Positions 14,652 to 23,196 of a DNA stretch of 64,000 nt are shown here, one piece after another. The stretch covers positions 1,872,939 to 1,936,938 of the forward strand of contig NZ_CP157793.1 in NCBI RefSeq assembly GCF_040110915.1. Reading direction: 5' to 3'. Made by a program: the position numbers and the translations under genes. Source of the stretch: Stappia sp. (GTDB lineage Bacteria; Pseudomonadota; Alphaproteobacteria; Rhizobiales; Stappiaceae). Position 1 is the first letter of the stretch, and every line of letters begins with the position of its first letter. Below the pieces are notes generated by a model that saw only the letters and a program-made list of their open reading frames with translations, did no database searches and was not told where the DNA came from.

Positions 14652-15574
14652 GGAGTGACCTTGTCCGCGCCCTTCAGACCCAGCATCGCGCGTGCCTCCG
14701 CCGGCGTGGCGATCTCGTGGCCGAGTTCCTCCACGACCGCACGGATCTTCGCGACCTGCTCGGCGTTCGACGTTGCCAGCTTGCCGCGCGCGATGAACAG
14801 ATTGTCCTCCAGGCCGACGCGCACATGCCCGCCCATCGCCGCCGACATGCTGGCGAAGGGGATCTGCTGTCGCCCGGCGGCGAGCACCGAGAACAGATAG
14901 TCGGACCCGAAGAGCTTGTCGGCCATGCGCTTCATATGCATCAGGTTTTCAGGATCCGCGCCGATCCCGCCGAGCACGCCGAAGACGAACTGGATGAAGA
15001 ACGGAGGCCGGATCAGCCCCCGGTCGACGAAATGGCGCAGCATGTAGAGGTGGCCGACGTCGTAGCACTCGAACTCGAAGCGCGCACCCCGCACCTCGCC
15101 AAGCTCGCGCAACACATGGGCGATGTCGCGCGGCGTGTTCTTGAACACGAGATCGTCGGAATTGTCGAGAAACGGCTTTTCCCAGTCATGTTTCCAGGCG
15201 TCGAAGCGCGCGGCCATCGGATAGAGCGCGAAGTTCATCGTGCCCATGTTGAGCGAGCACATCTCGGGCGCGACGCTGAGCGGCGCGGCGAGCCTCTCCT
15301 CCAGCGCCATGACCGCGCTGCCGCCCGTCGTCAGGTTGAGAACGGCATCGCTGCGCGCCGCGATCCTCGGCAGGAAGGCGTGAAAATGCTCAGGCAGGGC
15401 GGAGGGGCGTCCGGTCTCGGGATCGCGGGCATGCAGGTGCAGGATCGCCGCCCCCGCCTCGGCCGCCGCGACCGCCTGATCGGCGATCTCGTCCGCCGTC
15501 ACGGGCAGATGCGGCGACATGGTCGGCGTGTGGATCGAGCCGGTGACGGCACAGGTGATGAGCGTCTTGGTCAT
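14648..15574 (-). CDS. BKACE family beta-keto acid cleavage enzyme (3-keto-5-aminohexanoate cleavage-like)
   Basis: A 308-residue TIM-barrel enzyme formerly called DUF849. Known members condense a beta-keto acid with acetyl-CoA and split it into acetoacetate and a new CoA ester, as in lysine fermentation (3-keto-5-aminohexanoate) and carnitine breakdown (dehydrocarnitine). Zinc ligands H46 and H48 in 'ILHLHARDP' and E256 in 'VRVGLEDNLF' are visible. It follows the aminotransferase gene by 17 bases. In this cluster it implies a beta-keto intermediate carrying an amine or ammonium group. The family tests over many substrates, so the exact one is not assignable. Confidence 0.9.
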   Translation of the reverse strand: MTKTLITCAVTGSIHTPTMSPHLPVTADEIADQAVAAAEAGAAILHLHARDPETGRPSALPEHFHAFLPRIAARSDAVLNLTTGGSAVMALEERLAAPLSVAPEMCSLNMGTMNFALYPMAARFDAWKHDWEKPFLDNSDDLVFKNTPRDIAHVLRELGEVRGARFEFECYDVGHLYMLRHFVDRGLIRPPFFIQFVFGVLGGIGADPENLMHMKRMADKLFGSDYLFSVLAAGRQQIPFASMSAAMGGHVRVGLEDNLFIARGKLATSNAEQVAKIRAVVEELGHEIATPAEARAMLGLKGADKVTP

Positions 15575-15591
15575 GCGAGAGCGTGAATTCC

Positions 15592-16947
15592 TCAGGCGGC
15601 GTCGGTGAGATGGGGGGCTGCCTCGGCGCAGAAGCGCTCCAGCGCGCGCGTGAGCGGCGTCATGATCTCCTCCACCTGCGCCTCGGTGGTGATCATCGGC
15701 GGACAGACGAGGAAATGATCGCCCGCATAGCCGCCGCGCGTGCGCCGCGAATAGATGATCAGCCCTTCCTCATAGGCGTATTCCACCAGCCGGTCGAAGG
15801 CGTTGAGCGCACGGGGAAGCGGCGTCATCGTCTTGCGGTCGGCGACCAGCTCGAAGGCGAGCAGCAGCCCCTCGCCGCGCACGTCGCCAACGAGCGGAAA
15901 GCGCTGCATGAGATCGTTCAAGCGGCCCCTCAGAACCGCGCCCACGCGTGCCGCATTGGCGATCAGCCCCTCCGTCTCGATTTCCTCCAGCACCGCGAGC
16001 CCGGCGGCGCAGGCAAGCGGATTGCCGGCATAGGTGAAGCCGTGCAGAAAGCCGCCTGCGTCGAGCACCGGTTCCACCAGCCGCTCATGCGCCACCATCG
16101 CGCCAAGCGGCACATAGCCCGCGCCAAAGCCCTTGGAGATCACCAGGATGTCCGGCGCGACGCCATAGAGATCGCCGCCGAGGAAGGCCCCCGTCCGGCC
16201 GCCGCCGCACATCACCTCGTCATGGATCAGCAGCACGCCGTAGCGGTCGCAGATCTCGCGGATGCGCGGCAGATAACCGGCCGGCGACGGCAGCGCCCCG
16301 GTCGAGGCCCCGCCGACCGGCTCGACGATGAAGGCGAGCACCGTGTCGGGCCCCTCCTCCAGGATCCTGGCCTCCAGCATGTCCGCGTAGTGACGGCCGG
16401 TTTCGGGATCGTCGGGATCGAGCCCGTCGAGATAGGCGCGCGGCGCCGGGATCTTCGGCATCGGCCGCATCATCGGATCGAAGGGCGCGGAAAGCGGCGC
16501 ATAGCCGGTGAGCGCCAGTGCCCCCAGCGTGCCGCCGTGATAGCTCGGCTGGCGCGAGATCACCTTGGTGCGACTCGCCTCGCCGACGGCGAGCGCATAT
16601 TGGCGCGCGAGCTTGATCGCGCTTTCCACCGCCTCCGAGCCGCCGGAGACGAAGAACACCCGCTCCAGCCCCTCCGGCGCGAGCCCGGCGGTCTTGCGCG
16701 CAAGGTTTTCCGCCGGTTCGGTCTCGAAGTGCAGCCGGTAGCCGAAGGTCGACTTCTCCATCTGCCGGCGCATCGCCTCCAGCACCCGCGGGTTGGAATG
16801 GCCGATGTTGCAGACCATCGCCCCCGACGATCCGTCGAGATAGCGCTTGCCGTCGACGTCCCACATGTAAATGCCGCGCGCCCGGTCCAGCTGCGGCCGC
16901 CGCCGGCGGCTCTGGTAGAACAGATGGCTTTTCGTCTCGCTCGACAT
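15592..16947 (-). CDS. Class III PLP-dependent aminotransferase
   Basis: A 451-residue class III (omega) aminotransferase from the ATG at 16947, which overlaps the potA stop as TGATG. Features are the PLP phosphate-binding 'SGGSEA' (101-106), 'IHDEVMCGGGRTG' with D243, and the Schiff-base lysine K272 in 'ISKGFGAGYVPLGAM'. Such enzymes convert terminal amines such as putrescine, gamma-aminobutyrate or beta-alanine to aldehydes or keto acids. Physical coupling to a polyamine-type importer and the deacetylase suggests a diamine or omega-amino acid substrate. The open frame extends upstream into potA out of phase; that part is not coding. Confidence 0.92.
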   Translation of the reverse strand: MSSETKSHLFYQSRRRRPQLDRARGIYMWDVDGKRYLDGSSGAMVCNIGHSNPRVLEAMRRQMEKSTFGYRLHFETEPAENLARKTAGLAPEGLERVFFVSGGSEAVESAIKLARQYALAVGEASRTKVISRQPSYHGGTLGALALTGYAPLSAPFDPMMRPMPKIPAPRAYLDGLDPDDPETGRHYADMLEARILEEGPDTVLAFIVEPVGGASTGALPSPAGYLPRIREICDRYGVLLIHDEVMCGGGRTGAFLGGDLYGVAPDILVISKGFGAGYVPLGAMVAHERLVEPVLDAGGFLHGFTYAGNPLACAAGLAVLEEIETEGLIANAARVGAVLRGRLNDLMQRFPLVGDVRGEGLLLAFELVADRKTMTPLPRALNAFDRLVEYAYEEGLIIYSRRTRGGYAGDHFLVCPPMITTEAQVEEIMTPLTRALERFCAEAAPHLTDAA

Positions 16948-18038
16948 CACGCGCTCTCCGCCAGAATGGTGCAGTCCCCCGGGCGCACCTGAACCCGAAC
17001 CGCAGCACCCTCGGCATGCGGGTGACCGTCGATCATGTTGATGGCCTGAAGCTGCCGCTCGCCGATGCGCACGAAATAGCGCGCGGCGAGCCCCTGGTAA
17101 TCGACGGTCTCCACGACGCCGGGAACGGACACCGTGTCGGCGCCGCCGCTCTCGGGTCCGGTCGGGTCCTGCAGCTGCAGCTTCTCGGCCCGGATCACCA
17201 GCTTCGCCGGGCCCGGCCCCGTGACGTGCGGCCCGCGCGCCTTCGGCAGGACGAGCTTGCCGAAGGCCGGGCTTTCCAGCGCCACCGTGTCCGCGTCCAC
17301 GCCGAAACATTCCGCCTCGAGGATATTGGAGGCGCCGAGAAAGCGGGCGACGAATTCGCTCGCCGGCGTGGTGTAGACCTCTTCCGGCGCGCCGATCTGC
17401 TCCACCCGGCCGTTGCTCATGACCACGATCCGATCCGACAGCGCCAGCGCCTCGGCCTGGTCGTGGGTGACGAAAACGGTCGTGATGCCGATCTGATGCT
17501 GGATGCGCTTGAGTTCGACCCGCATGTCCTCGCGCAGATTGGCGTCGAGCGCGGACAAGGGCTCGTCGAGCAGGAGCACATCGGGCTCGATGACGATGGC
17601 GCGGGCGAGCGCGATGCGCTGCTGCTGCCCGCCCGAAAGCTGACCGGGATAGCGCGCGCCAACGTCCGGCAGCTGCACCAGGTCGAGCGCGCGCCTGACG
17701 CGCTCCTCGCGCTCCGCCGGGCTCACGCCGCGAAATTTCAGCCCGAAGGCGACATTCTCGGCGATCGTCTTGTGCGGAAACAGCGCGTAGTTCTGGAACA
17801 CCAGCCCGAGATTGCGCTTGTGAATCGGCACGTCGTTGATGCGCCGCCCCGCGATCTCGATGTCGCCGGAACTCGGGTCGAGCAGCCCGGCGATCATGCG
17901 CAAGGTGGTCGTCTTGCCGCAGCCCGAGGGACCCAGCAGGCTGACGAAGGCGCCATCCGGAATCTGCAGCGACATCGGGTGGACCGCGGTGAACGATCCG
18001 AAGCGCTTGACGATATTTGAGAGGGTTACGGCGCCCAC
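16947..18038 (-). CDS. potA: Spermidine/putrescine-type ABC transporter ATP-binding protein (PotA-like)
   Basis: A 363-residue importer ATPase. Walker A 'GPSGCGKTT' is at 36-44, signature 'LSGGQQQRIALARA' and Walker B 'LLLDEPLSALD' follow, and a C-terminal TOBE-type regulatory region occupies the last 100 or so residues. The start is GTG at 18038, preceded by a strong GGAGG 6 bases upstream; nearby ATGs are out of frame. It pairs with the two PotB/C-type permeases and the PotD-like binding protein encoded upstream on the same strand. Gene order here is permease, permease, binding protein, ATPase, then catabolic enzymes. Confidence 0.92.
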   Translation of the reverse strand: MGAVTLSNIVKRFGSFTAVHPMSLQIPDGAFVSLLGPSGCGKTTTLRMIAGLLDPSSGDIEIAGRRINDVPIHKRNLGLVFQNYALFPHKTIAENVAFGLKFRGVSPAEREERVRRALDLVQLPDVGARYPGQLSGGQQQRIALARAIVIEPDVLLLDEPLSALDANLREDMRVELKRIQHQIGITTVFVTHDQAEALALSDRIVVMSNGRVEQIGAPEEVYTTPASEFVARFLGASNILEAECFGVDADTVALESPAFGKLVLPKARGPHVTGPGPAKLVIRAEKLQLQDPTGPESGGADTVSVPGVVETVDYQGLAARYFVRIGERQLQAINMIDGHPHAEGAAVRVQVRPGDCTILAESA

Positions 18039-18126
18039 GGGCGGCCTCCATCGGACATGGGAGTTCAGTCAGGAAAAGTCCGGGACGACCGGCCGCGCGC
18101 ATGCACGCGGCCGGCCTGTGTCCGGC

Positions 18127-19266
18127 TCAGTAGCCCTTCTGGATGCGGCCGAACATCTTCGACCACTCCTGCTCGTTGCCGTTCCAGTAGACCGGGTCGG
18201 CGAAGGTGAGCCCGTCGAGCTTGCCGGTGGGATCGAAGGCCGGCAGCGTCGGGATCTTGGCGCCGAGATCGACCTTGGTCGGATCGAGCGCGGGCGGGTA
18301 GTTCTGACCTTCCGCCACCGCGATGGAGGTCTCCGGCGCCAGCATGAAGTTGAGAAGCTCCTCGCAGGCCTCCATCGGCGAGCCCTTGATCACGAACAGG
18401 CATTCCTGCCAGCCGAAGCCGTTGGGCGGATCCATGTAGCCGATGTCGTGGCCCTGCTCCTGCAGCGCGTAGACGCGGCCCGACCAGGCCTCGGTGACGT
18501 AGATCTCCTCTTCCGCAAGCAGGCTCATCAGCTCCGCGCCGGAACTCCAGTACTTCAGCAGCCCGTCGCGGTGGGTGCGCAGCACCTCCCAGATGGCATC
18601 CATGTCGGTCGCGCCGTTGGGGTCCTGGTCCGTCTGGAGCGAGGCGTACCAGATGCGCGTGCGCCAATCGGCCCAGCCGCCGATCTTGCCCTTGAAGCGC
18701 TCGTCGAGAAGGATGCGCGCGCCCTTTTCCTTCACCTCCTCGTCGGAGATGTGCTTGCGATTGTAGGCAAGGCCCGTGGTGCCATAATCGTAGGGCACGC
18801 AGGACAGCGTCCCGTCCGTCACCTTGCGGAACACGTCGACCAGCTTCGGGATGACGTATTGCAGGTTGGGGATGTTGTCCTCGTTGAGCGTCGTGGTGAG
18901 GCCGAGCCCGTGGTAGCGGGCGTAGTCGAAGACGCCGGAGAGATGCGCGATGTTGTATTCGCCCGGCTGGCTCGCCTTGACCCGCGACAGATATTCGTCG
19001 CCGCCGCCGAAGGTGCCGTCGACCACGTTGATGCCGGTCTTCTGGGTGTAGGGGTCGAAGGCGTGCTGGCGGAAGGCTTCCGACACGACGCCGCCCCAGC
19101 CGTCGAAACGCACCTGCTCCGTCGCCGCCAGCGCGCCGCGGGCAAAGGGCGTGTGCAGGCCGTAGGCGAGACCGGCCGCGCCGATCAGGCCGAGAAACGT
19201 GCGCCGGTCGAGATCGCCGTTGCGATAGCGGTCGCGCAGTCGCTCGTAGCGCTTGGTGTTGTCCAT
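18127..19266 (-). CDS. Spermidine/putrescine-type periplasmic substrate-binding protein (PotD-like), Tat-exported
   Basis: A 379-residue extracellular solute-binding protein of the PotD/PotF family. The N-terminus has a twin-arginine signal, R21-R22 in 'LDRRTFLGLIGAAGLAYG', followed by a short hydrophobic segment, so it is exported folded by Tat, as many alphaproteobacterial polyamine-type binders are. The body has the PotD-like 'RFDGWGGVVSEAFRQHAFDPYTQKTG' pattern at about 52-78. It captures the ligand for the two permeases encoded just upstream. The presence of the deacetylase in the operon makes an acetylated polyamine or related cation a reasonable ligand; this is inferred from context only. 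Confidence 0.88.
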   Translation of the reverse strand: MDNTKRYERLRDRYRNGDLDRRTFLGLIGAAGLAYGLHTPFARGALAATEQVRFDGWGGVVSEAFRQHAFDPYTQKTGINVVDGTFGGGDEYLSRVKASQPGEYNIAHLSGVFDYARYHGLGLTTTLNEDNIPNLQYVIPKLVDVFRKVTDGTLSCVPYDYGTTGLAYNRKHISDEEVKEKGARILLDERFKGKIGGWADWRTRIWYASLQTDQDPNGATDMDAIWEVLRTHRDGLLKYWSSGAELMSLLAEEEIYVTEAWSGRVYALQEQGHDIGYMDPPNGFGWQECLFVIKGSPMEACEELLNFMLAPETSIAVAEGQNYPPALDPTKVDLGAKIPTLPAFDPTGKLDGLTFADPVYWNGNEQEWSKMFGRIQKGY

Positions 19267-19324
19267 GGTGAAATCCCCTCTCTGGATGGTGTCTTGATCT
19301 TGGTTTTGTCAGTCTGGCGCGGTT

Positions 19325-20110
19325 CTAGCCGCCGCGCTGAAGGGCGAGCCGCCGGGCCAGCGCGATGCCGAGCAGCGGCAGGCCGGCGGTCAGGAAGATC
19401 ATCACCGTGCCGAGCGCGTTGATCTCCGGCGAGATGGAGTTGCGCAGCATGGCGAAGATCTGGGTCGGCACGGTCTCCACGCCGCCCGGCTTCCAGAACA
19501 GCGTGCCTGTGATGTCGTCGAAGCTGATGGTGAAGGCGAAGAGCATGCCGGCGAAGACGGCCGGCGCCAGCAGCGGCAGCGTGATCTGGAAGAAGGTCTG
19601 CACCGGGCTCGCGCCGAGGCTCATCGCCGCCTCCTCCACGTCGCGACGGATGCCGACGAGGCGTGCCTGCACCACGAGAATGACGAAGGGCAGCGTGAAG
19701 ATGACATGGCCGGCGAGCAGCAGGCCGAAGCTCTTGTTGATCGACAGCGCGTTGAGGAACAAGAGCAGCGCGACCGCCAGCACCACCTCCGGCACCAGGA
19801 TCGGCGCGATCAGCAGCGTGGAGATGGCGTTGCGCCCCGGCACGCGGTAGCGCACCAGCGCCAGGCTCGCCAGCACGCCGATGGTGGTCGAGATCACCGC
19901 CGTCAGCGCGCCGAGCACGATGGAGGTGCGAAAGGCCCGCAGGATCGCCTCGTTCTGCGCAAGCTCCCCGAACCAGCGCAGCGACACGCCCGTCATCGGA
20001 AAGCTGCCGAACTGGCTTGCGTTGAAGCTCAGCAGCACGACCACCGCGATCGGCAGGAACATGAACAGATAGACAAGCGCGGTCCAGCCGCGCAGCAGCG
20101 TCCAGCCCAT
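19325..20110 (-). CDS. Spermidine/putrescine-type ABC transporter permease (PotC-like)
   Basis: A 261-residue inner-membrane permease with about six transmembrane segments. The conserved EAA-type coupling loop reads 'DVEEAAMSLGASPVQTFFQITLPLLAP' near residues 157-183. The ATG at 20110 overlaps the stop of the partner permease (TGATG), so the two channel halves are translated together. Length and motif match PotC/PotI. The stop at 19325 is followed by 58 bases before the binding-protein gene. Confidence 0.9.
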   Translation of the reverse strand: MGWTLLRGWTALVYLFMFLPIAVVVLLSFNASQFGSFPMTGVSLRWFGELAQNEAILRAFRTSIVLGALTAVISTTIGVLASLALVRYRVPGRNAISTLLIAPILVPEVVLAVALLLFLNALSINKSFGLLLAGHVIFTLPFVILVVQARLVGIRRDVEEAAMSLGASPVQTFFQITLPLLAPAVFAGMLFAFTISFDDITGTLFWKPGGVETVPTQIFAMLRNSISPEINALGTVMIFLTAGLPLLGIALARRLALQRGG

Positions 20111-20976
20111 CAGCTCAGGCCTTTCATCAATTGTCCCATGCCGAGGAAATGGTTGTAGAGCAGCACCAGCGCGCCGAGCACGGCGAGCAGCATCAGCGAC
20201 AGCGCGGAGCCGAGCGGCCAGTCGAGCTGGGTGATGATCGCCTCGAAGACGAGGTTGGCGAACATGGCGTCGGTCGGACCGCCGAGCACGATCGGCGTGA
20301 TGTAGGTCCCGGCGGCGAGCACGAAAGCGAGCAGCCCGCCGGCGGCGAGCCCCGGCAGCGACAGCGGCAGCGTCACCTCCAGAAAGGTGCGCCAGCGCGT
20401 CGCGCCAAGCGAGCAGGCCGCATCCTCCAGCGTGGTGTCGATGCCCTCCAGGCTCACGTAGATGTTGAGGATCATGAAGGGCAGCAGGAAATGCACCAGC
20501 CCGAGGATCACGCTCGCCTCGTTGTAGAGCATGCGGATCGGCTCATCGGTGATGCCGAGCGTCATCAGGAGCGAATTGACCGCGCCCGAGGCGCCCAGAA
20601 TGTTGATCCACGACATCGTGCGGATGATGTAGCTGATCCAGAAGGGCAGCATGAGCAGCAGCAGAAGCAGCGCCTTGTTGCCGCGCGAGCGCGCGATCAC
20701 ATAGGCCGCCGGATAGCCCATCACGGCGCAGACGGCGGTGGTGATCGCCGCGATCTTCAGCGTGTTGAGCAGGATGTCGCGATAGAAGGCATCGCTCAGC
20801 GCCTCGCGCCAGTTGTCGAGGTAGAAGCCGACCTGATCGGCCCCCGTCGCCGTGCGCAGCCAGAACGAATAGACGACGATGAAGCACAGCGGCACGATGA
20901 GCAGCAGCAGCACCGACACGAGTGCCGGCGACAGCAGAATGAACGGCTGTCGCGCCTCGCGCGCCTCGACCGTCAT
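20110..20976 (-). CDS. Spermidine/putrescine-type ABC transporter permease (PotB-like)
   Basis: A 288-residue permease, first gene of the long minus-strand operon. The ATG at 20976 is chosen because it follows a GGGAGGGGG ribosome-binding site; a longer frame to 21006 would need TTG and lacks one. The coupling loop is 'TLEDAACSLGATRWRTFLEVTLPLSLPG'. An unusually hydrophobic first helix is rich in Leu and Val (LVSVLLLLIVPLCFIVVYSF). It is divergent from the LysR gene at 21071 and is probably controlled from the AT-rich intergenic region. Confidence 0.9.
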   Translation of the reverse strand: MTVEAREARQPFILLSPALVSVLLLLIVPLCFIVVYSFWLRTATGADQVGFYLDNWREALSDAFYRDILLNTLKIAAITTAVCAVMGYPAAYVIARSRGNKALLLLLLMLPFWISYIIRTMSWINILGASGAVNSLLMTLGITDEPIRMLYNEASVILGLVHFLLPFMILNIYVSLEGIDTTLEDAACSLGATRWRTFLEVTLPLSLPGLAAGGLLAFVLAAGTYITPIVLGGPTDAMFANLVFEAIITQLDWPLGSALSLMLLAVLGALVLLYNHFLGMGQLMKGLS

Positions 20977-21038
20977 GGCAAACCCCCTCCCGTTCTGATT
21001 GCGCAAAGGGTCGCACCGCGCTAGTCATTGTTCAAATA

Positions 21039-21054
21039 GATAATTGCAATCTTC
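21039..21054. promoter_or_regulatory. Candidate LysR-type operator in the divergent promoter region
   Basis: The 94-base gap between the potB-like gene and the LysR gene is AT-rich from 21021, unlike its surroundings. It holds an imperfect palindrome GATAATTGCAATCTTC at 21039-21054 centred on ATTGCAAT, flanked by near-direct repeats TTCAAATAGA and TTCAATATAGA. This is where a LysR protein would bind to control both its own gene and the divergent operon. No single promoter is clear enough to name. Confidence 0.5.
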
Positions 21055-21070
21055 AATATAGAGATCGTCT

Positions 21071-22039
21071 ATGGATCTGCGTCCCGCCCCGCCACCGCCC
21101 GAGCGGCTGGCCCGCAACCTCGACTGGAACCTGCTGCGGACCTTTCTGGTGCTGGCGGAGGCGCGCAGCATCACCGATGCCGCCGACCGGCTCGGCCTCA
21201 AGCAGCCCACCGTTTCGGCCGCGCTCAAGCGGCTGGAAACCCATCTCGGCAAGCGGCTGATCGAACGCGGTCCGGGCCGCTTTGAACTGACGGCCGCCGG
21301 CAAGCTGCTGCAGCGCGAGGCGATCGACATCCACGGCTCGGTGCTGCGTCTCGGCACGCTGATCCGCGACGTGTCGGACGAGGTGCGCGGCCATGTGCGC
21401 ATCGCCATGGCGAGCCATGTGGTGTGTCCGGTCTTCGACGCAGCCCTTGCCGCGTTCCACAGCGCGCACCCGCACGCAACGCTGTCGGTGGATGTGGCCG
21501 CCAGCAAGGACGGGCTCGCGGCCGTTCTGGGCCGGCGCGCGTCGCTCGGCGTCTGCCTGGTGCACGACAAGAGCCCGCGGCTGGAGTACCGCCGGCTTTA
21601 TCGCGAGTTCTTCGGCCTGTTCTGCGGCCCCGGCCATCCGCTGTTCGGCAAGACCGGGCTGACCAAGGCCGATCTCGTCGGCCTGCCGTCGGTGAGTTTC
21701 GTCACCGACCGGATGAGCGACGCGCTGCGCCCGGTCACCCTGATGCGCGCCGAGGCACGGCTGGAGGACCGGGTGGTCGGCACCTCGGCGCATCTGGAGG
21801 AAGTGCGGCGGATGATCATCGCGGGGCTCGGCATCGGCCCCCTGCCCGTTCACGTGGTCCGCCGCGACATCGAGGACGGACTGCTGTGGCAGCTTCCGCC
21901 CTACGATCAGGTGCCGGCCATCGACGTGCACGTGGTGTGGAACCCGAAGGCGGCGATGAACCGGGCCGAATCCGCGCTGCTGGAGGAACTGCTCGCGCGC
22001 ATCGAGGCGACACCGATCGAGGAGCGCACCTACCTGTGA
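21071..22039 (+). CDS. LysR family transcriptional regulator
   Basis: A 322-residue LysR-type regulator. The N-terminal winged helix-turn-helix spans about residues 18-75, with the recognition region 'SITDAADRLGLKQPTVSAALKRLE'. A periplasmic-binding-protein-like effector domain follows. It is transcribed divergently from the polyamine-type operon and is the obvious candidate activator, with the ligand being a substrate or intermediate of that pathway. A 17-residue Pro/Arg-rich leader precedes the domain. The gene ends 36 bases before the convergent ornithine-cyclodeaminase-family gene. Confidence 0.92.
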   Translation: MDLRPAPPPPERLARNLDWNLLRTFLVLAEARSITDAADRLGLKQPTVSAALKRLETHLGKRLIERGPGRFELTAAGKLLQREAIDIHGSVLRLGTLIRDVSDEVRGHVRIAMASHVVCPVFDAALAAFHSAHPHATLSVDVAASKDGLAAVLGRRASLGVCLVHDKSPRLEYRRLYREFFGLFCGPGHPLFGKTGLTKADLVGLPSVSFVTDRMSDALRPVTLMRAEARLEDRVVGTSAHLEEVRRMIIAGLGIGPLPVHVVRRDIEDGLLWQLPPYDQVPAIDVHVVWNPKAAMNRAESALLEELLARIEATPIEERTYL

Positions 22040-22075
22040 CGCGCGCCCCCGGCCGGTGTCCTGAGCCTTGAAGCG

Positions 22076-23053
22076 CTACACCATCGGCGCGCGCGGCCGT
22101 GCCCGTTCGGCGGCCGCCGCGGTCTCATAGGCGAGGATCGCCGCAGCGAGATCCTCCAGCGCCGCGCCCACCGACTTGAACAGCGTGATGTCGGAGGCCT
22201 CGCGCAGCACCGGTGTGGCCGCGCGCGTCAGATCGTAGAGATCGCCCTCCACGTCGTCGGCCGACAGCGCGCCGGAGGCGAGCGCCTGCACGATGTCGCC
22301 GCCTTCCTTCAGCGCGCCGTCGCGCGTGTCGACGAAGACGCGGGCGCGGGCGACGGCCGCATCGTCGGTCTCGCGCATGCTCGGCTTGAACGCCCCGACC
22401 AGATCGACATGGCAGCCCTCGGGCAGCCACTCGCCCAGGATCAGCGGCGTTTCGGAGAGTGTTGCGGCGGAGACGATATCCGCCTCGCGCACCGCGCTCT
22501 CCAGATCGTCGGCGGCCTGCGTGAAGATCCCGAGCGTGTCGGAAATCTCGCCGGCGACCGCGCGCGCCTTCTCCGCGTCGCGCCCCCAGACCGTGATCCG
22601 CGACAGCGGCCGCACGGTCGCATGAGCGGCCGCCAGGTTCGCGGCAAGCCGCCCGGTTCCGACGATGACGAGATGGCGGGCGTCGGCGCGCGCCAGATAG
22701 TCGGCGGCCAGCGCCGAGGCCGCGGCCGTGCGCCGCGCCGTCAGCTCGCCGCCGTCGACCAGCGCCTTGAGTTCACCCGTTCCGGCGTCGGAGAGCATGT
22801 AGCTCGCCATGACGGCGGGCAGCCCGCGCGTGCCGTTGCCCGGCACGACGGTGGCGAGCTTCACCCCGAGGTATTTGCCTGGCACCCAGGCCGGCATCAG
22901 GAGCAGCGTGCCGTCGGCCTCGCCCGGCACCGCGAAGTCGTGATGATGGCGTACGGGCATCTCGCAGCCGTCGCGGAACATGGCGCGCAGTGCCTCGACC
23001 AGCGCGCGCCAATCGAGCGCCGCGCGGGTCGCCTGCGGATCGAGTTGCAGCAT
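22076..23053 (-). CDS. Ornithine cyclodeaminase / mu-crystallin family protein
   Basis: A 325-residue NAD(P)-binding enzyme of the OCD/mu-crystallin family. Members include ornithine cyclodeaminase, alanine dehydrogenase and cyclic ketimine reductases. 'LVIVGTGRLAANLAAAHA' in the middle is the dinucleotide-binding loop, and 'GVKLATVVPGNGTRGLPAV' near residues 63-81 carries the conserved substrate-side Lys. A GGGGAGG ribosome-binding site precedes the ATG at 23053. It stands between the LysR gene and a Liv-type importer with a 143-base gap upstream, so it may be transcribed alone. Imine reduction linked to the amine pathway next door is possible but unproven. Confidence 0.87.
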   Translation of the reverse strand: MLQLDPQATRAALDWRALVEALRAMFRDGCEMPVRHHHDFAVPGEADGTLLLMPAWVPGKYLGVKLATVVPGNGTRGLPAVMASYMLSDAGTGELKALVDGGELTARRTAAASALAADYLARADARHLVIVGTGRLAANLAAAHATVRPLSRITVWGRDAEKARAVAGEISDTLGIFTQAADDLESAVREADIVSAATLSETPLILGEWLPEGCHVDLVGAFKPSMRETDDAAVARARVFVDTRDGALKEGGDIVQALASGALSADDVEGDLYDLTRAATPVLREASDITLFKSVGAALEDLAAAILAYETAAAAERARPRAPMV

Positions 23054-23196
23054 GGTGTCCTCCCCCTCGGACCGTTGACCAACACGTCCCGCACATCGGC
23101 CGCCGGGTTCGGCGGCACCCGATTCGCGGGGACGGAATTGCGCGCGATGATGACGGTGCGGTCCGGTCGGGTCCAGAGGGGCGCGAGGCCGATGTG

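Noticed and set aside
20977..21006. TTG start at 21006 for the PotB-like permease
   Set aside because: The ATG at 20976 has a strong GGGAGGGGG site; the TTG has none.
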